A stretch of DNA of 64,000 bases. Origin: Wenyingzhuangia marina (GTDB lineage Bacteria > Bacteroidota > Bacteroidia > Flavobacteriales > Flavobacteriaceae). Location: contig NZ_FQXQ01000001.1 in assembly GCF_900130035.1 (NCBI RefSeq), positions 682,001 through 746,000 on the forward strand, in the 5' to 3' direction. The first letter of the stretch is position 1, and every line of letters begins with the position of its first letter. The notes below the pieces were generated by a model. It was given only the letters and a program-made list of their open reading frames with translations. It had not been told where the DNA came from and did not search any database. The translations under genes and the position numbers were made by a program. Positions 55,955 to 64,000 of the stretch are shown here, one piece after another.

Positions 55955-57274
55955 ATGAACATTACTAAAGAGAATATCGATGCATTAAATGCAGTAGTTA
56001 AAGTTGATATTACAGGAGAGGATTATCAAGATAAAGTTGCTTCTGTATTAAAAGATTATCGTAAAAAGGCAAATGTACCTGGGTTTAGACAAGGACAAGT
56101 GCCAATGGGATTGGTGAAGAAGCAGTACGGAAAATCAGTAATGGTAGACGAGGTTAACAAATTGTTACAAGAGTCTTTAAATAACTTTATAACTGAAGAA
56201 AAGTTAGATATTTTAGGAAATCCATTACCAAAAATGGATGGAGAATTTAACTGGGATGCTGAAAACTTCTCTTTTGAATTTGAATTAGGTTTGGCTCCTG
56301 AAATCAATGTTGATTTATCTAAAGGAAAAATTACAAAATACAACATCGTTGCTAACGATGAGTTGATTGATAAAGAAGTAGAAAACTTACAAAACCGTTT
56401 TGGAAATGTAGTTGCTCAAGAAGAAGTTGCTGAAAATTCAACTATTACTGGAGTATTTGCTAATGAAGAAGAAGGAATTGAAACAAAAGCTTCTTTAACT
56501 TTAGAAGACATCAAAGGAAAGTTAAACGTTAAGAAATTTGTAGGATCTAAAGTTGGTGATGTTTTAGAATTAAAATCTAAAAATTTATTTAACGAAGACA
56601 CTAAATTAGCTGCATCTTTAGGTTTAAAAGTAGAAGAAGTTGCTGAATTGGCAATTCCTTTAACTTTTAAAATTGAAGAAATTAGTTTTACAGAGCCTTC
56701 TGAATTAGATCAAGAGTTTTTTGATAAGATTTTTGGAGAAGGTGTTGTTTCTTCTGTAACAGAATTAAGAGATAAAATTAAAGAAGATGCTGAAGGGCAA
56801 TTTGCACAACAAGCAGATCAGTATTTATTAAACGCTATTACTGAAAACTTGATAGAGAATACTTCTTTTGATTTACCAAAAGAGTTTTTAATTAAGTGGT
56901 TAGGAACTGCAGGAGAAAAACCTTTAACTGATGAGGAGGCTGCTGCTGAATACGAAAAATCTGAAAAAGGTTTACGTTACCAATTAATTGAAGGTAAAGT
57001 AATGATGGACAACGATGTAAAAGTTGATTTCCAAGAGTTGAAAGATTATGCTATCGGATTCATCAGACAACAAATGGCTCAATTCGGTCAAATGAACCCT
57101 GAGGATAAGGAGTTAGAAGACATTGCAATGCGTGTGTTACAAAACCAAGATGAAGCTAAGAGATTACAAACACAATTAATTAGCAACAAATTGTTAGACT
57201 TATATAAAGAGAAAATTTCTTTTGATGAAAAAGAAGTTACTTATGAAGACTTTGTAAAAGAGGTTTACAAATAA
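55955..57274 (+). CDS. tig: Trigger factor
   Basis: 439 residues. Ribosome-bound folding chaperone. The N-terminal domain has the ribosome-binding signature (VPGFRQGQVPMGLVKKQYG). The middle peptidyl-prolyl isomerase region is divergent, as usual in Bacteroidota, and the helical C-terminal domain (~270-420) is present. Own promoter and terminator, so a single-gene transcript. Confidence 0.93.
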   Translation: MNITKENIDALNAVVKVDITGEDYQDKVASVLKDYRKKANVPGFRQGQVPMGLVKKQYGKSVMVDEVNKLLQESLNNFITEEKLDILGNPLPKMDGEFNWDAENFSFEFELGLAPEINVDLSKGKITKYNIVANDELIDKEVENLQNRFGNVVAQEEVAENSTITGVFANEEEGIETKASLTLEDIKGKLNVKKFVGSKVGDVLELKSKNLFNEDTKLAASLGLKVEEVAELAIPLTFKIEEISFTEPSELDQEFFDKIFGEGVVSSVTELRDKIKEDAEGQFAQQADQYLLNAITENLIENTSFDLPKEFLIKWLGTAGEKPLTDEEAAAEYEKSEKGLRYQLIEGKVMMDNDVKVDFQELKDYAIGFIRQQMAQFGQMNPEDKELEDIAMRVLQNQDEAKRLQTQLISNKLLDLYKEKISFDEKEVTYEDFVKEVYK

Positions 57275-57296
57275 TCGTAAGAATATCATATAAAAT

Positions 57297-57329
57297 AAAA
57301 AGCGTCCTAATTTTTAGGACGCTTTTTTT
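57297..57329 (+). terminator. Intrinsic terminator after tig
   Basis: AAAAAGCGTCCTAA-TTT-TTAGGACGCTTTTT with a T run. The A tract on the other side may also end the convergent small gene at 57350. Confidence 0.93.
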
Positions 57330-57349
57330 ATGCTGTAGGTTTAGTTTTT

Positions 57350-57610
57350 TTAATCAAAGGCAAAATGTTCGTCTAGTTTATTTTCGACCAGTTTTTGAAC
57401 CCTGTTTACATCTGCATCATCATGAATGTAAATGGTTAAATTCTCTTCTACCCGATCTCTACTGATGGATTTTTGAATTTCTATGGATTCTATTCCACTA
57501 ATATTATTTAATAAATCTTTACATTCTTGATCGCAACTAGTGTCGTTAATATAAACTTTTAGGGTTTGACACTTTGGACTGTTTCTAATTTCGGTTCTAA
57601 ATGGCAGCAT
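57350..57610 (-). CDS. Small hypothetical protein, possibly HMA-like fold
   Basis: 86 residues. The order strand-helix-strand-strand-helix (LKVYINDTS, CKDLLNNISGIESIEIQ, LTIYIHDDADVNRVQKLVENKL) looks like a ferredoxin-like fold of the heavy-metal-associated type. However, the metal-binding CxxC is replaced by CDQEC (one residue longer) and lies where the metal loop would be. No signal peptide. I do not recognise the family; convergent with tig. Confidence 0.6.
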   Translation of the reverse strand: MLPFRTEIRNSPKCQTLKVYINDTSCDQECKDLLNNISGIESIEIQKSISRDRVEENLTIYIHDDADVNRVQKLVENKLDEHFAFD

Positions 57611-57818
57611 AACTGTATATTTTAAGGTTTTTAAATCAACTTGGTTCTTTCTAAATTAAGAAAAAGGATTGGATTTGTCAATATGTAAAATAAGATACGA
57701 CACTAATTCGTCGGCTTTTATATAAAGCTTAATTTTCTAAATCCATATAAGTTCTGTTTACGTTAGTTTTTTTAATACTACTTTTATGAGCGTTTAATTT
57801 AATCTAGAAAACCTTTTT
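57611..57818. other. Intergenic spacer with no recognisable element
   Basis: 208 bp between the divergent small gene and the transporter gene. AT-rich, without a clear promoter, hairpin or ORF. Confidence 0.5.
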
Positions 57819-58661
57819 ATGAAAAGCTCAAAAGCCATTTTTTATATGATTCTTAGTGTTATTGCATTTTCACTAATGAACACAGTGGTAAAGTATTTAA
57901 ACGATTTTAGTGCTTATCAAATTGTTTTTTTTAGATCTATAGGGACTTTGTGTTTTACCATTCCACTAATCCTAAAAAATAAAATTCCATTTTTTGGAAA
58001 CAACAAAAAATGGTTATTGCTTAGAGGGGTAGCGGGTGTAATTTCTTTAACCTGTTTTTTTCAATCTTTAAATTATTTATCACTTGGAACTGCAGTTTCT
58101 TTAAGGTATACTTCTCCTATCTTTGCTGCCATTTTTGCCTTGATGTTTTTAAAAGAAAAAGTAAAACCTATACAGTGGTTTTTATTTTTAATAGCCTTTG
58201 TTGGGGTGTTAATTATTAAAGGATTTGGGGTAGATGTAAACTCTATCGGAATTATTTTTGCTATTTTATCTGCTCTTTTTTTAGGATTGATTTTTGTTCT
58301 GATTCGTAAAATTGGGGATTCAGAAAACTCATTGGTCATTATTAATTACTTTATGGTGATGGCTTTTGTTTTTGGAGGATTGATGTCAATCAATCACTGG
58401 ACAAACCCTAATTTGTTAGAATGGTTGCTGTTGCTCAGTTTGGGAGTTTTTGGATATGTGGGGCAATTGTATTTAACAAAAGCATTCCAATCTTATGAAA
58501 CCAATGTAATTGCTCCTTTAAAGTACCTAGAAGTGGTATTTATGATTTTAATTGGAACTTTTTGGTATCAAGAAACTTATAATATTTGGACTCTTTTGGG
58601 AGTTTTATTGATCATGGTTAGTTTGATTTATAATGTTTATTTAAAAAGGAAAAAAAGTTAA
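57819..58661 (+). CDS. EamA/DMT-family membrane transporter
   Basis: 280 residues with ten predicted membrane helices in two five-helix EamA repeats (~5-140 and ~150-278). Repeat 1 has FFRSIGTLCFTIPL and SLGTAVSLRYTSPIFAAI; repeat 2 has APLKYLEVVFMILIGTFWYQE. The family exports metabolites or drugs; substrate unknown. Ends 2 bp before the stop of the convergent ATPase gene. Confidence 0.9.
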   Translation: MKSSKAIFYMILSVIAFSLMNTVVKYLNDFSAYQIVFFRSIGTLCFTIPLILKNKIPFFGNNKKWLLLRGVAGVISLTCFFQSLNYLSLGTAVSLRYTSPIFAAIFALMFLKEKVKPIQWFLFLIAFVGVLIIKGFGVDVNSIGIIFAILSALFLGLIFVLIRKIGDSENSLVIINYFMVMAFVFGGLMSINHWTNPNLLEWLLLLSLGVFGYVGQLYLTKAFQSYETNVIAPLKYLEVVFMILIGTFWYQETYNIWTLLGVLLIMVSLIYNVYLKRKKS

Positions 58662-58663
58662 CA

Positions 58664-60199
58664 TTAAATCCAATGTTCTCTATCTAGGCTTCTGTATTGA
58701 ATGGCTTCTGCAATATGTTGCGATTCAATATTTTCAGAATTGTCTAAATCAGCAATAGTTCTGCTTACTTTTAAGATTCTATCATAAGCTCTGGCAGATA
58801 AGTTTAAAGATTCCATGGCTTTTTTAAGTAAGTTTTTAGTGTCTTGATTCAGTTTGCAATATTTTTTCAGATGTTTAACATCCATTTGAGCATTGTAATG
58901 AATGTTGTTTTCTTGTTGATATCTTTCTGTCTGAATATTTCTGGCTTGTTGTACTCTTTCTTTAATGGATTTACTGGGTTCGGCAGGAATCTCATTACTC
59001 AATTTATCAAAAGGAACAGGATTGACCTCTATGTGTAAATCAATTCTGTCTAGCAGAGGACCTGATATTTTGTTGAGGTATTTTTTAACTTCTAAAGAAG
59101 AAGACTGGATTTTACTGTCATCATTGATAAAATCTCCACTAGGTGACGGGTTCATACTAGCAATAAGCATAAAACTACTAGGATAGGTAATGGTAAATTT
59201 AGCCCTAGAAATGGTTACTTCTCTGTCTTCTAAAGGTTGTCGCATTACTTCTAAAACACTTCTTTTAAATTCTGGTAATTCATCTAAAAACAAAACGCCA
59301 TTGTGAGCTAAAGATATTTCTCCTGGTTGAGGATATTGACCACCACCGACCAAAGCAACATCAGAAACGGTATGATGTGGAGCTCTGAATGGACGTTCTA
59401 AAATAAGACCTTCTTTATTTTTAGTGTTTCCTGCTACGGAGTGAATTTTTGTGGTTTCAATTGCTTCATGTAAAGACATCGAAGGTAAAATACTTGGTAA
59501 TCTTTTTGCTAACATGGTTTTCCCTGATCCTGGAGGACCAATAAGCAAAATATTATGTCCGCCAGAAGCAGCAATTTCTAACGCACGTTTTACAGATTCT
59601 TGACCTTTAACATCCATAAAATCAAAAGTGAATTGATTTTCTATTTCATTTAGATATTTTTGAGTATCAAATATTAAGGGTTCAAAAGTTATGTTGTTGT
59701 CTAAAAAATCAATGACCTCACTTAAGTTTTCTAAACCATAAACTTCAAAATCATCAATTAATGCAGCCTCTTTTGCATTTTCTGTAGGTAAGACCATTCC
59801 TTTAAAACCTTGATTTTTGGCTTCAATAGCAATAGGTAAAACTCCTTTTATGGGTTGTAAACTTCCATCTAGAGAAAGTTCTCCCATAATTATATAGTCT
59901 TTAAGCTTGGAGTTATTTATTTGTTTTGAAGCGGCTAAAATTCCTATGGCCAAAGAAATATCATAGGCAGTTCCTTCCTTTCTCATGTCAGCAGGAGCCA
60001 TGTTGATGGTAATTTTTTTACCGGGAAAATGAAGGAGATTGTTCTTTAAGGCTGCGTGAATTCTAAAATTACTTTCTTTAACAGCATTGTCTGGTAAACC
60101 AACTAAATGATAACCTATTCCGCTATCTATATTTACCTCAATAGTAATAATAGTGGCATCAACTCCCAAGAAGGAAGCAGCATAAACTTTTTCTAACAT
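58664..60199 (-). CDS. YifB/ComM-type Mg-chelatase-like AAA+ ATPase
   Basis: 511 residues: N-terminal ChlI-like fold (VDIDSG-like IEVNIDSGIGYHLVGLPDNA), Walker A GPPGSGKTMLAKR (~215-225), Walker B VLFLDELPEF, and the C-terminal Mg_chelatase_C region. ComM helps branch migration during natural transformation in other bacteria, so a role in recombination of incoming DNA is likely. A single gene between convergent neighbours. Confidence 0.94.
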   Translation of the reverse strand: MLEKVYAASFLGVDATIITIEVNIDSGIGYHLVGLPDNAVKESNFRIHAALKNNLLHFPGKKITINMAPADMRKEGTAYDISLAIGILAASKQINNSKLKDYIIMGELSLDGSLQPIKGVLPIAIEAKNQGFKGMVLPTENAKEAALIDDFEVYGLENLSEVIDFLDNNITFEPLIFDTQKYLNEIENQFTFDFMDVKGQESVKRALEIAASGGHNILLIGPPGSGKTMLAKRLPSILPSMSLHEAIETTKIHSVAGNTKNKEGLILERPFRAPHHTVSDVALVGGGQYPQPGEISLAHNGVLFLDELPEFKRSVLEVMRQPLEDREVTISRAKFTITYPSSFMLIASMNPSPSGDFINDDSKIQSSSLEVKKYLNKISGPLLDRIDLHIEVNPVPFDKLSNEIPAEPSKSIKERVQQARNIQTERYQQENNIHYNAQMDVKHLKKYCKLNQDTKNLLKKAMESLNLSARAYDRILKVSRTIADLDNSENIESQHIAEAIQYRSLDREHWI

Positions 60200-60254
60200 A
60201 GCAAATCAATTTCTTTTTTGCTAAAGTTAAATAAAATATAGATTTAAAAAAGTC

Positions 60255-60917
60255 TTATTGAAAACCTAGTTCTTGAGCTTTCTTGGATAGTTCTACCAAA
60301 TTTTTAACATCTAATTTTTTCATCAAGTTAAAACGATGTGTTTCTATGGTACGTTTACTTTTTCCAAGTTTGTCTGCAATTTCTAAATTGGTGAATCCAT
60401 TTAAGATAAATTCTAAAATTTCAGATTCTTTTCTCGTCAACTTAGAGGCTTCGGAGTGGTTGTTAAATGGATTTGCTTTTGGAGCAGAAGTACCATTAAT
60501 TAAACTTTTTACAATAGCATCTGTAGTATCTCCACTAAAATATTTTCCACCATTGTATACGCTAGTAATAGCTTTCACAAATTCATCTTTATTTGTGTCT
60601 TTTAATAAGTAACCACTAGCACCTGCAGAAATTGCTTTTAAAATATATTCTTCAGAGTCGTGCATAGAAAGAATAATAGACCTAGTACTTGTTTCTAATT
60701 CGGTAAGTTTGGCAACAGCATCAATTCCATTCATAATAGGCATACGAACGTCAATAATTAAAATATCAGGGTTTAATTTTATTGTCATATCAACTCCTTC
60801 TTGACCATTAGTTCCTTCACCAACAACAGTAAAGTTAGGTTCACTTTCTAATAGAGATCTTAAACCGTTTCTTACAAGTAAGTGGTCATCGACTAATAAA
60901 ATATTTATTTGACTCAT
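60255..60917 (-). CDS. NarL/LuxR-family response regulator
   Basis: 220 residues: receiver domain (~1-125) with acidic pair DD (10-11), phosphorylation site Asp56 in LIIDVRMP and Lys in YLLKDTNK, and a C-terminal LuxR-type HTH (~155-215; LTRKESEILEFILNGFTNLE, KRTIETHRFNLMKKLDVKN). Intact. It is divergent from the histidine kinase gene at 61693 and is its probable partner. Confidence 0.94.
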   Translation of the reverse strand: MSQINILLVDDHLLVRNGLRSLLESEPNFTVVGEGTNGQEGVDMTIKLNPDILIIDVRMPIMNGIDAVAKLTELETSTRSIILSMHDSEEYILKAISAGASGYLLKDTNKDEFVKAITSVYNGGKYFSGDTTDAIVKSLINGTSAPKANPFNNHSEASKLTRKESEILEFILNGFTNLEIADKLGKSKRTIETHRFNLMKKLDVKNLVELSKKAQELGFQ

Positions 60918-60955
60918 TTTGATGATAATTATTGGAAAATCAGATACTTAATTAT

Positions 60956-61058
60956 ATGGTACGTAAAATTACAACGAAAATACGTAATTACACAAGAAAA
61001 CCTACGTAATTTTTAAAAATACGTATTATTACCTAGTACACTGCGATAATTGTACCAT
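60956..61058. promoter_or_regulatory. Array of four TACGTA boxes in the divergent promoter region
   Basis: TACGTA occurs at 60960, 60981, 61003 and 61020 (start positions), spaced 21, 22 and 17 bp, about two helical turns each. Three of the four read TACGTAA. The array is enclosed by ATGGTAC (60956-60962) and GTACCAT (61052-61058). This would suit a dimeric NarL-type regulator controlling both directions. It fills most of the 198-bp gap. Confidence 0.5.
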
Positions 61059-61115
61059 TTTCACGAACTTTGTAAAAAATTATATGATTAGCTTTACAAT
61101 ATAAAATATAATCAA

Positions 61116-61691
61116 ATGAAATTTAATCAAGCAATTTCTTTAATAGATCAAGCCAATAAAAAAGATCCCAATACAGAAGTTTACCAGGGAGTTACCTATG
61201 CTAAAGAGTATATATACGGAGTTCGTATGTCTAATCGTTTAGATGTTTTTATGCCCGATGCTCCGGAATCTTTAAAGTTAGCTGCCAGATGTCAGCATAT
61301 TTGCCGATGGGAAATTCCTAGAGATCGTTACCCAATGGATAGAGTAGGGTACTTAACGTGGCGAAACGATTTAAAAAAATTGCATGCTCAAAAAGCTTCA
61401 GATATTTTAACATCAGTTGGTTATGATGATGAGGTGGTTGAGGAAGTTCAATTTATGTTGTTAAAAAAGCAATTGAAAAAGAACGAGTTGACTCAAGCTT
61501 TAGAAGATGTGATTTGTCTGGTGTTTTTAGAGTTTTATTTTGATGAGTTTGCAGAAAAACATAGCGAAGAAAAAATAATAGATATTGTACAAAAAACTTG
61601 GGCTAAAATGTCAGAAAAAGGACATGAAGCAGCATTGCAATTGCCTTTTTCAGCATCAGGTTTGGCTTTGGTTCAAAAAGCACTAGCTTAA
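61116..61691 (+). CDS. DUF4202-family protein
   Basis: 191 residues, cytoplasmic, all-helical in appearance. The pattern (TYAKEYIYGVRMSNRLDVF, LAARCQHICRWEIPRDRYPM, GYLTWRNDLKKLHA) matches the DUF4202 family as I recall it. The ordered His, Arg and Asp residues resemble an HD-type or metal-bound active site. It is followed after 1 bp by the histidine kinase, so the two are coupled. Function unknown. Confidence 0.8.
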   Translation: MKFNQAISLIDQANKKDPNTEVYQGVTYAKEYIYGVRMSNRLDVFMPDAPESLKLAARCQHICRWEIPRDRYPMDRVGYLTWRNDLKKLHAQKASDILTSVGYDDEVVEEVQFMLLKKQLKKNELTQALEDVICLVFLEFYFDEFAEKHSEEKIIDIVQKTWAKMSEKGHEAALQLPFSASGLALVQKALA

Positions 61692-61692
61692 T

Positions 61693-63102
61693 ATGGGATT
61701 GTTAGATACGTATTTATCAGATAGGGAACGATCACTTTTACAAAAAAGAAGATCAAAAATATCGGGAGCATTCTTTTTGCTTTTTACCGTGGTTATTGTA
61801 ATGAGTTATATTGTTCAAAACCAGCTATCTGAAGAGAATACTGTTCTAATGACCAAAGATGATATTAAGGACTTAAAAATTAGTTTAGGCTTAATATCGG
61901 TATTTGTTTTAGGATACTTAGGTTGGATTTTATTTAGGCTAATTAGACCTACTTATATTACTTATCTAGATTTAATTACAGATTTGTTAGCCATTAAAAA
62001 CAATGTGCAAACGGATGATAGACCATTATCTTCTAGAGAAAACACTTTGTTAAGGTTTAGGGAATTGAATTTTGCGGTAAATAATGCTGTTTTATACGCC
62101 ACTATTACTGATGAAAACAGAATTGCTTACATCAGTAAAAAGTTTGAAGAATATTTAGGACATAATGAAGATTTAACTTTTAGGAAGTTTGAGGAAGTTC
62201 TTACTTATAAACACAATCAACATCATAAAATTAGAAAAGTTTTAAGCTCTGCTACTGAGGAATTGGTAAATAAAGAACTAAGGTTAACCAATCATGCAGG
62301 TGATATTTTTTGGATTGAAATGTCTATTATTAACATGGACAATCTTAAAAACTCCCAACGAAGATTAATAGTTTGTCACGACATTACCAAGCGTAAACAC
62401 GCTGGAATGGAAATGCAACGTGTAAATAGAAATAAGTTTGTGGCCGAGGTACAATCTCAAAAAGATTTATCTCAACAAATTATGACTGCTCAAGAAGATG
62501 AGCGTAAACGTATAGCCAAAGATATTCACGATGGAATTGGACAAATGCTAACCGCTTTGCGTTTTAATATTGATGGAATTGACTTTTCTAATAAGGAAAA
62601 AGCAGAAGAGAGTTTAAATTCTTTAAAAGAAGTTTTTGGTCAATTAATTAAAGATGTTAGAGCTGTTACTTTTAGTTTGGCTCCACCAGAATTAACAGAT
62701 CATGGAGTGGCTTCTGCCATTCGTAAAATGAGTAATATGGTGGGTAATTTTACTGGCCATAAAGTTTTGTATGAAAATATTTCTGAGTTTGATAAACGTT
62801 TGGATAATAATGTTGAGGTAAATATATACAGGGTGGTGCAAGAAGCGGTTAACAATGCTTTAAAATACTCTGAATCTGAATATATTTTGGTTACTTTAAA
62901 TCATACGGATTCCTATTTGAAAATTAAGGTTGAAGATGATGGAATTGGTTTTAATCCTAAAATCACAGATTCTTATAAAGGAACGGGTAACGGTTTAAGA
63001 TTCATGAAGGAAAGAGTCAATTATATTGGGGGAGAATTAAGAATAACTTCAGAAGAAAATCAAGGAACTACAGTACACATTGTAGTACCAATTGAGAAAT
63101 AA
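61693..63102 (+). CDS. Sensor histidine kinase (NarX-type, HisKA_3) with PAS domain
   Basis: 469 residues: two membrane segments (~26-42 and ~65-82) with a short periplasmic loop of about 22 residues, a PAS domain (~125-235), the HisKA_3 phospho-acceptor (His279 in AKDIHDGIGQML) and the HATPase_c domain (NVEVNIYRVVQEAVNNALKY, VEDDGIGF, GNGLRFMKERV). The short loop suggests sensing through the PAS domain or membrane. It is operon-linked to the DUF4202 gene and divergent from the NarL-type regulator. Confidence 0.93.
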   Translation: MGLLDTYLSDRERSLLQKRRSKISGAFFLLFTVVIVMSYIVQNQLSEENTVLMTKDDIKDLKISLGLISVFVLGYLGWILFRLIRPTYITYLDLITDLLAIKNNVQTDDRPLSSRENTLLRFRELNFAVNNAVLYATITDENRIAYISKKFEEYLGHNEDLTFRKFEEVLTYKHNQHHKIRKVLSSATEELVNKELRLTNHAGDIFWIEMSIINMDNLKNSQRRLIVCHDITKRKHAGMEMQRVNRNKFVAEVQSQKDLSQQIMTAQEDERKRIAKDIHDGIGQMLTALRFNIDGIDFSNKEKAEESLNSLKEVFGQLIKDVRAVTFSLAPPELTDHGVASAIRKMSNMVGNFTGHKVLYENISEFDKRLDNNVEVNIYRVVQEAVNNALKYSESEYILVTLNHTDSYLKIKVEDDGIGFNPKITDSYKGTGNGLRFMKERVNYIGGELRITSEENQGTTVHIVVPIEK

Positions 63103-63161
63103 TTTCAATTTTGGAGCGTTTTTTGTACAATCATTAATGTATTAACATAAAAACGAATATT

Positions 63162-63713
63162 ATGAAATTGAAATTTTTAGTTGTTGCAATGCTATTTTCG
63201 GTAATTGCTTTTTCACAAGAGAACAAATCTTTTTTTGGTATTAAAGCTGGTTACAACCTTTCCTCGTTAAGAAATGGAGATGTTGATAATAGAAATGGAT
63301 TTCACTTAGGAGTTTATGGAGAACATCAAATAAGTGAACATTTTTCTCTTCAACCCGAGTTGGTTTATTCTCAATTAGGCTTTAAAGATAGTGCTTCTAA
63401 AACTGTTAAAATGGACTATATACAAGTGCCCTTAATGTTTAAAGGATATATTTTTAAGCCTTTGTATGTAGAATTAGGTCCTCAAATAGGAGTGAATATT
63501 AACAAAAAAGAAGAAATAGATTTTGGAATAGGAACTGCAACAGAAACTTCTGAACCTAATACTTTTGATTGGGGAATTAATGGAGGTGTAGGTTTTGCTA
63601 TTAATCCTGGAATTACTTTAGGAGTTAGATACTACCACGGGTTGAGTAGCGCTTATAAAGATGCAGATGAGTTTAATACCTTGTATCAAGTTTTTGTAGG
63701 GATTAATTTGTAA
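63162..63713 (+). CDS. Small outer-membrane beta-barrel protein
   Basis: 183 residues with a signal peptide (ends AFSQ, ~19) and an eight-stranded-type barrel (FFGIKAGYNLSSLRNGDVD, HFSLQPELVYSQLGF, YYHGLSSAYKD, last strand FVGINL), of the OMP_b-brl/porin-family type common in Bacteroidota. Role unknown. Independent transcript ended by a bidirectional terminator. Confidence 0.87.
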   Translation: MKLKFLVVAMLFSVIAFSQENKSFFGIKAGYNLSSLRNGDVDNRNGFHLGVYGEHQISEHFSLQPELVYSQLGFKDSASKTVKMDYIQVPLMFKGYIFKPLYVELGPQIGVNINKKEEIDFGIGTATETSEPNTFDWGINGGVGFAINPGITLGVRYYHGLSSAYKDADEFNTLYQVFVGINL

Positions 63714-63730
63714 TCTATAAAAAAACAAAA

Positions 63731-63772
63731 AAAGAGTCGATTTAGAAATATTTCTAAATCGACCCTTTTTTA
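63731..63772. terminator. Bidirectional terminator between the beta-barrel gene and obg
   Basis: GTCGATTTAGAAA and TTTCTAAATCGAC pair (63736-63748, 63751-63763), flanked by A and T runs. It serves both convergent genes. Its core TTTAGAAATATTTCTAAA is identical to that at 27899-27916. Confidence 0.92.
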
Positions 63773-63788
63773 TTTTATAAAAAGATGC

Positions 63789-64000
63789 TTAAGCTTCTTT
63801 ATTTAACATTTTCCAAAGCTCATCTTTCAACTCCATAATTCCAATGTTTGCTACAGAAGATATAAACATGGTTTTAATCCCTTCAGGAAGCTCTTGTTCC
63901 ATTTCTGCTTTTAACTCATCATCTAGCATGTCTGATTTTGTGATGGCTAGCAACCTGTCTTTATGAAGCAATTCAGGATTGTGAAGTTCTAATTCGTTTA
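63789..64000 (-). CDS. obg: GTPase Obg, C-terminal part (gene runs past the window end)
   Basis: The frame is open to the right edge and ends at 63789. It begins [20 protein letters not shown] and continues [13 protein letters not shown], followed by [20 protein letters not shown]. The NP-L--K-RLLA-TKSDML segment holds the G4 motif (TKSD) and the SS-A motif is G5, as in Obg/CgtA proteins of Bacteroidota. Obg is an essential GTPase in ribosome assembly. Only about 70 residues are visible; the TTG at 63971 is internal. Confidence 0.85.
   Translation of the reverse strand, partial: NELELHNPELLHKDRLLAITKSDMLDDELKAEMEQELPEGIKTMFISSVANIGIMELKDELWKMLNKEA

Overview
The window is AT-rich chromosomal DNA from a member of the Bacteroidota, most likely family Flavobacteriaceae. 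The evidence is SusC/SusD pairs, a full-length SprA (type IX secretion translocon), GldH, a T9SS-sorted secreted protein, TAnnTTTG-type -7 promoter elements, weak ribosome-binding sites, and the local orders ruvA-sprA-gcvH and uppS-bamA-ompH-ompH. I cannot name genus or species. No rRNA, tRNA, CRISPR array, insertion sequence or phage gene was found.

Region 1 (1-15,136) is a nutrient-acquisition locus. It holds the 3' end of a regulator with an AraC-type DNA-binding domain, two SusC/SusD pairs, a lipoprotein alkaline phosphatase, a fusion of a GDPD/PLC-like domain with an alkaline phosphatase, and a calcineurin-type phosphoesterase. There are no glycoside hydrolases, so I infer capture and dephosphorylation of an organic phosphate or phosphodiester. 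The leader of the first pair, including the last codons of the regulator and the start of susC, recurs 5,138 bp downstream before the second susC. A decayed regulator tail is left there, and both copies carry the same inverted-repeat operator candidate.

Region 2 (15,316-26,820) is housekeeping and secretion: malic enzyme, ruvA, sprA, gcvH, a VanZ-like protein and a TonB-type energy transducer. Region 3 (26,916-32,823) has a T9SS-sorted protein, then a gene-free stretch with two tandem units, each pairing a sigma-54-like motif with a terminator hairpin. These are the best candidates here for undescribed small RNAs. They are followed by trhO-trhP-ferredoxin (tRNA wobble-uridine hydroxylation) and ricT-gldH.

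Region 4 (32,835-45,587) is mostly envelope genes: a class A PBP, two OmpA-like lipoproteins, an MltD-like transglycosylase, DUF4837 and outer-membrane proteins, with xth, an ABC ATPase, apbE, a methyltransferase and map. Region 5 (45,619-55,842) has a small HAD protein, gamma carbonic anhydrase, murI, the two OmpH/Skp chaperones, bamA, uppS, a DUF6089 protein, nadK and a CBS protein on the minus strand, then pdxJ and an alpha/beta hydrolase on the plus strand.

Region 6 (55,955-64,000) has tig, a small unknown protein, an EamA transporter, a YifB/ComM ATPase and a two-component system. The NarL-type regulator of that system diverges from a DUF4202-histidine kinase operon, across a spacer with four evenly spaced TACGTA boxes. 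A small beta-barrel protein and the 3' end of obg close the window.
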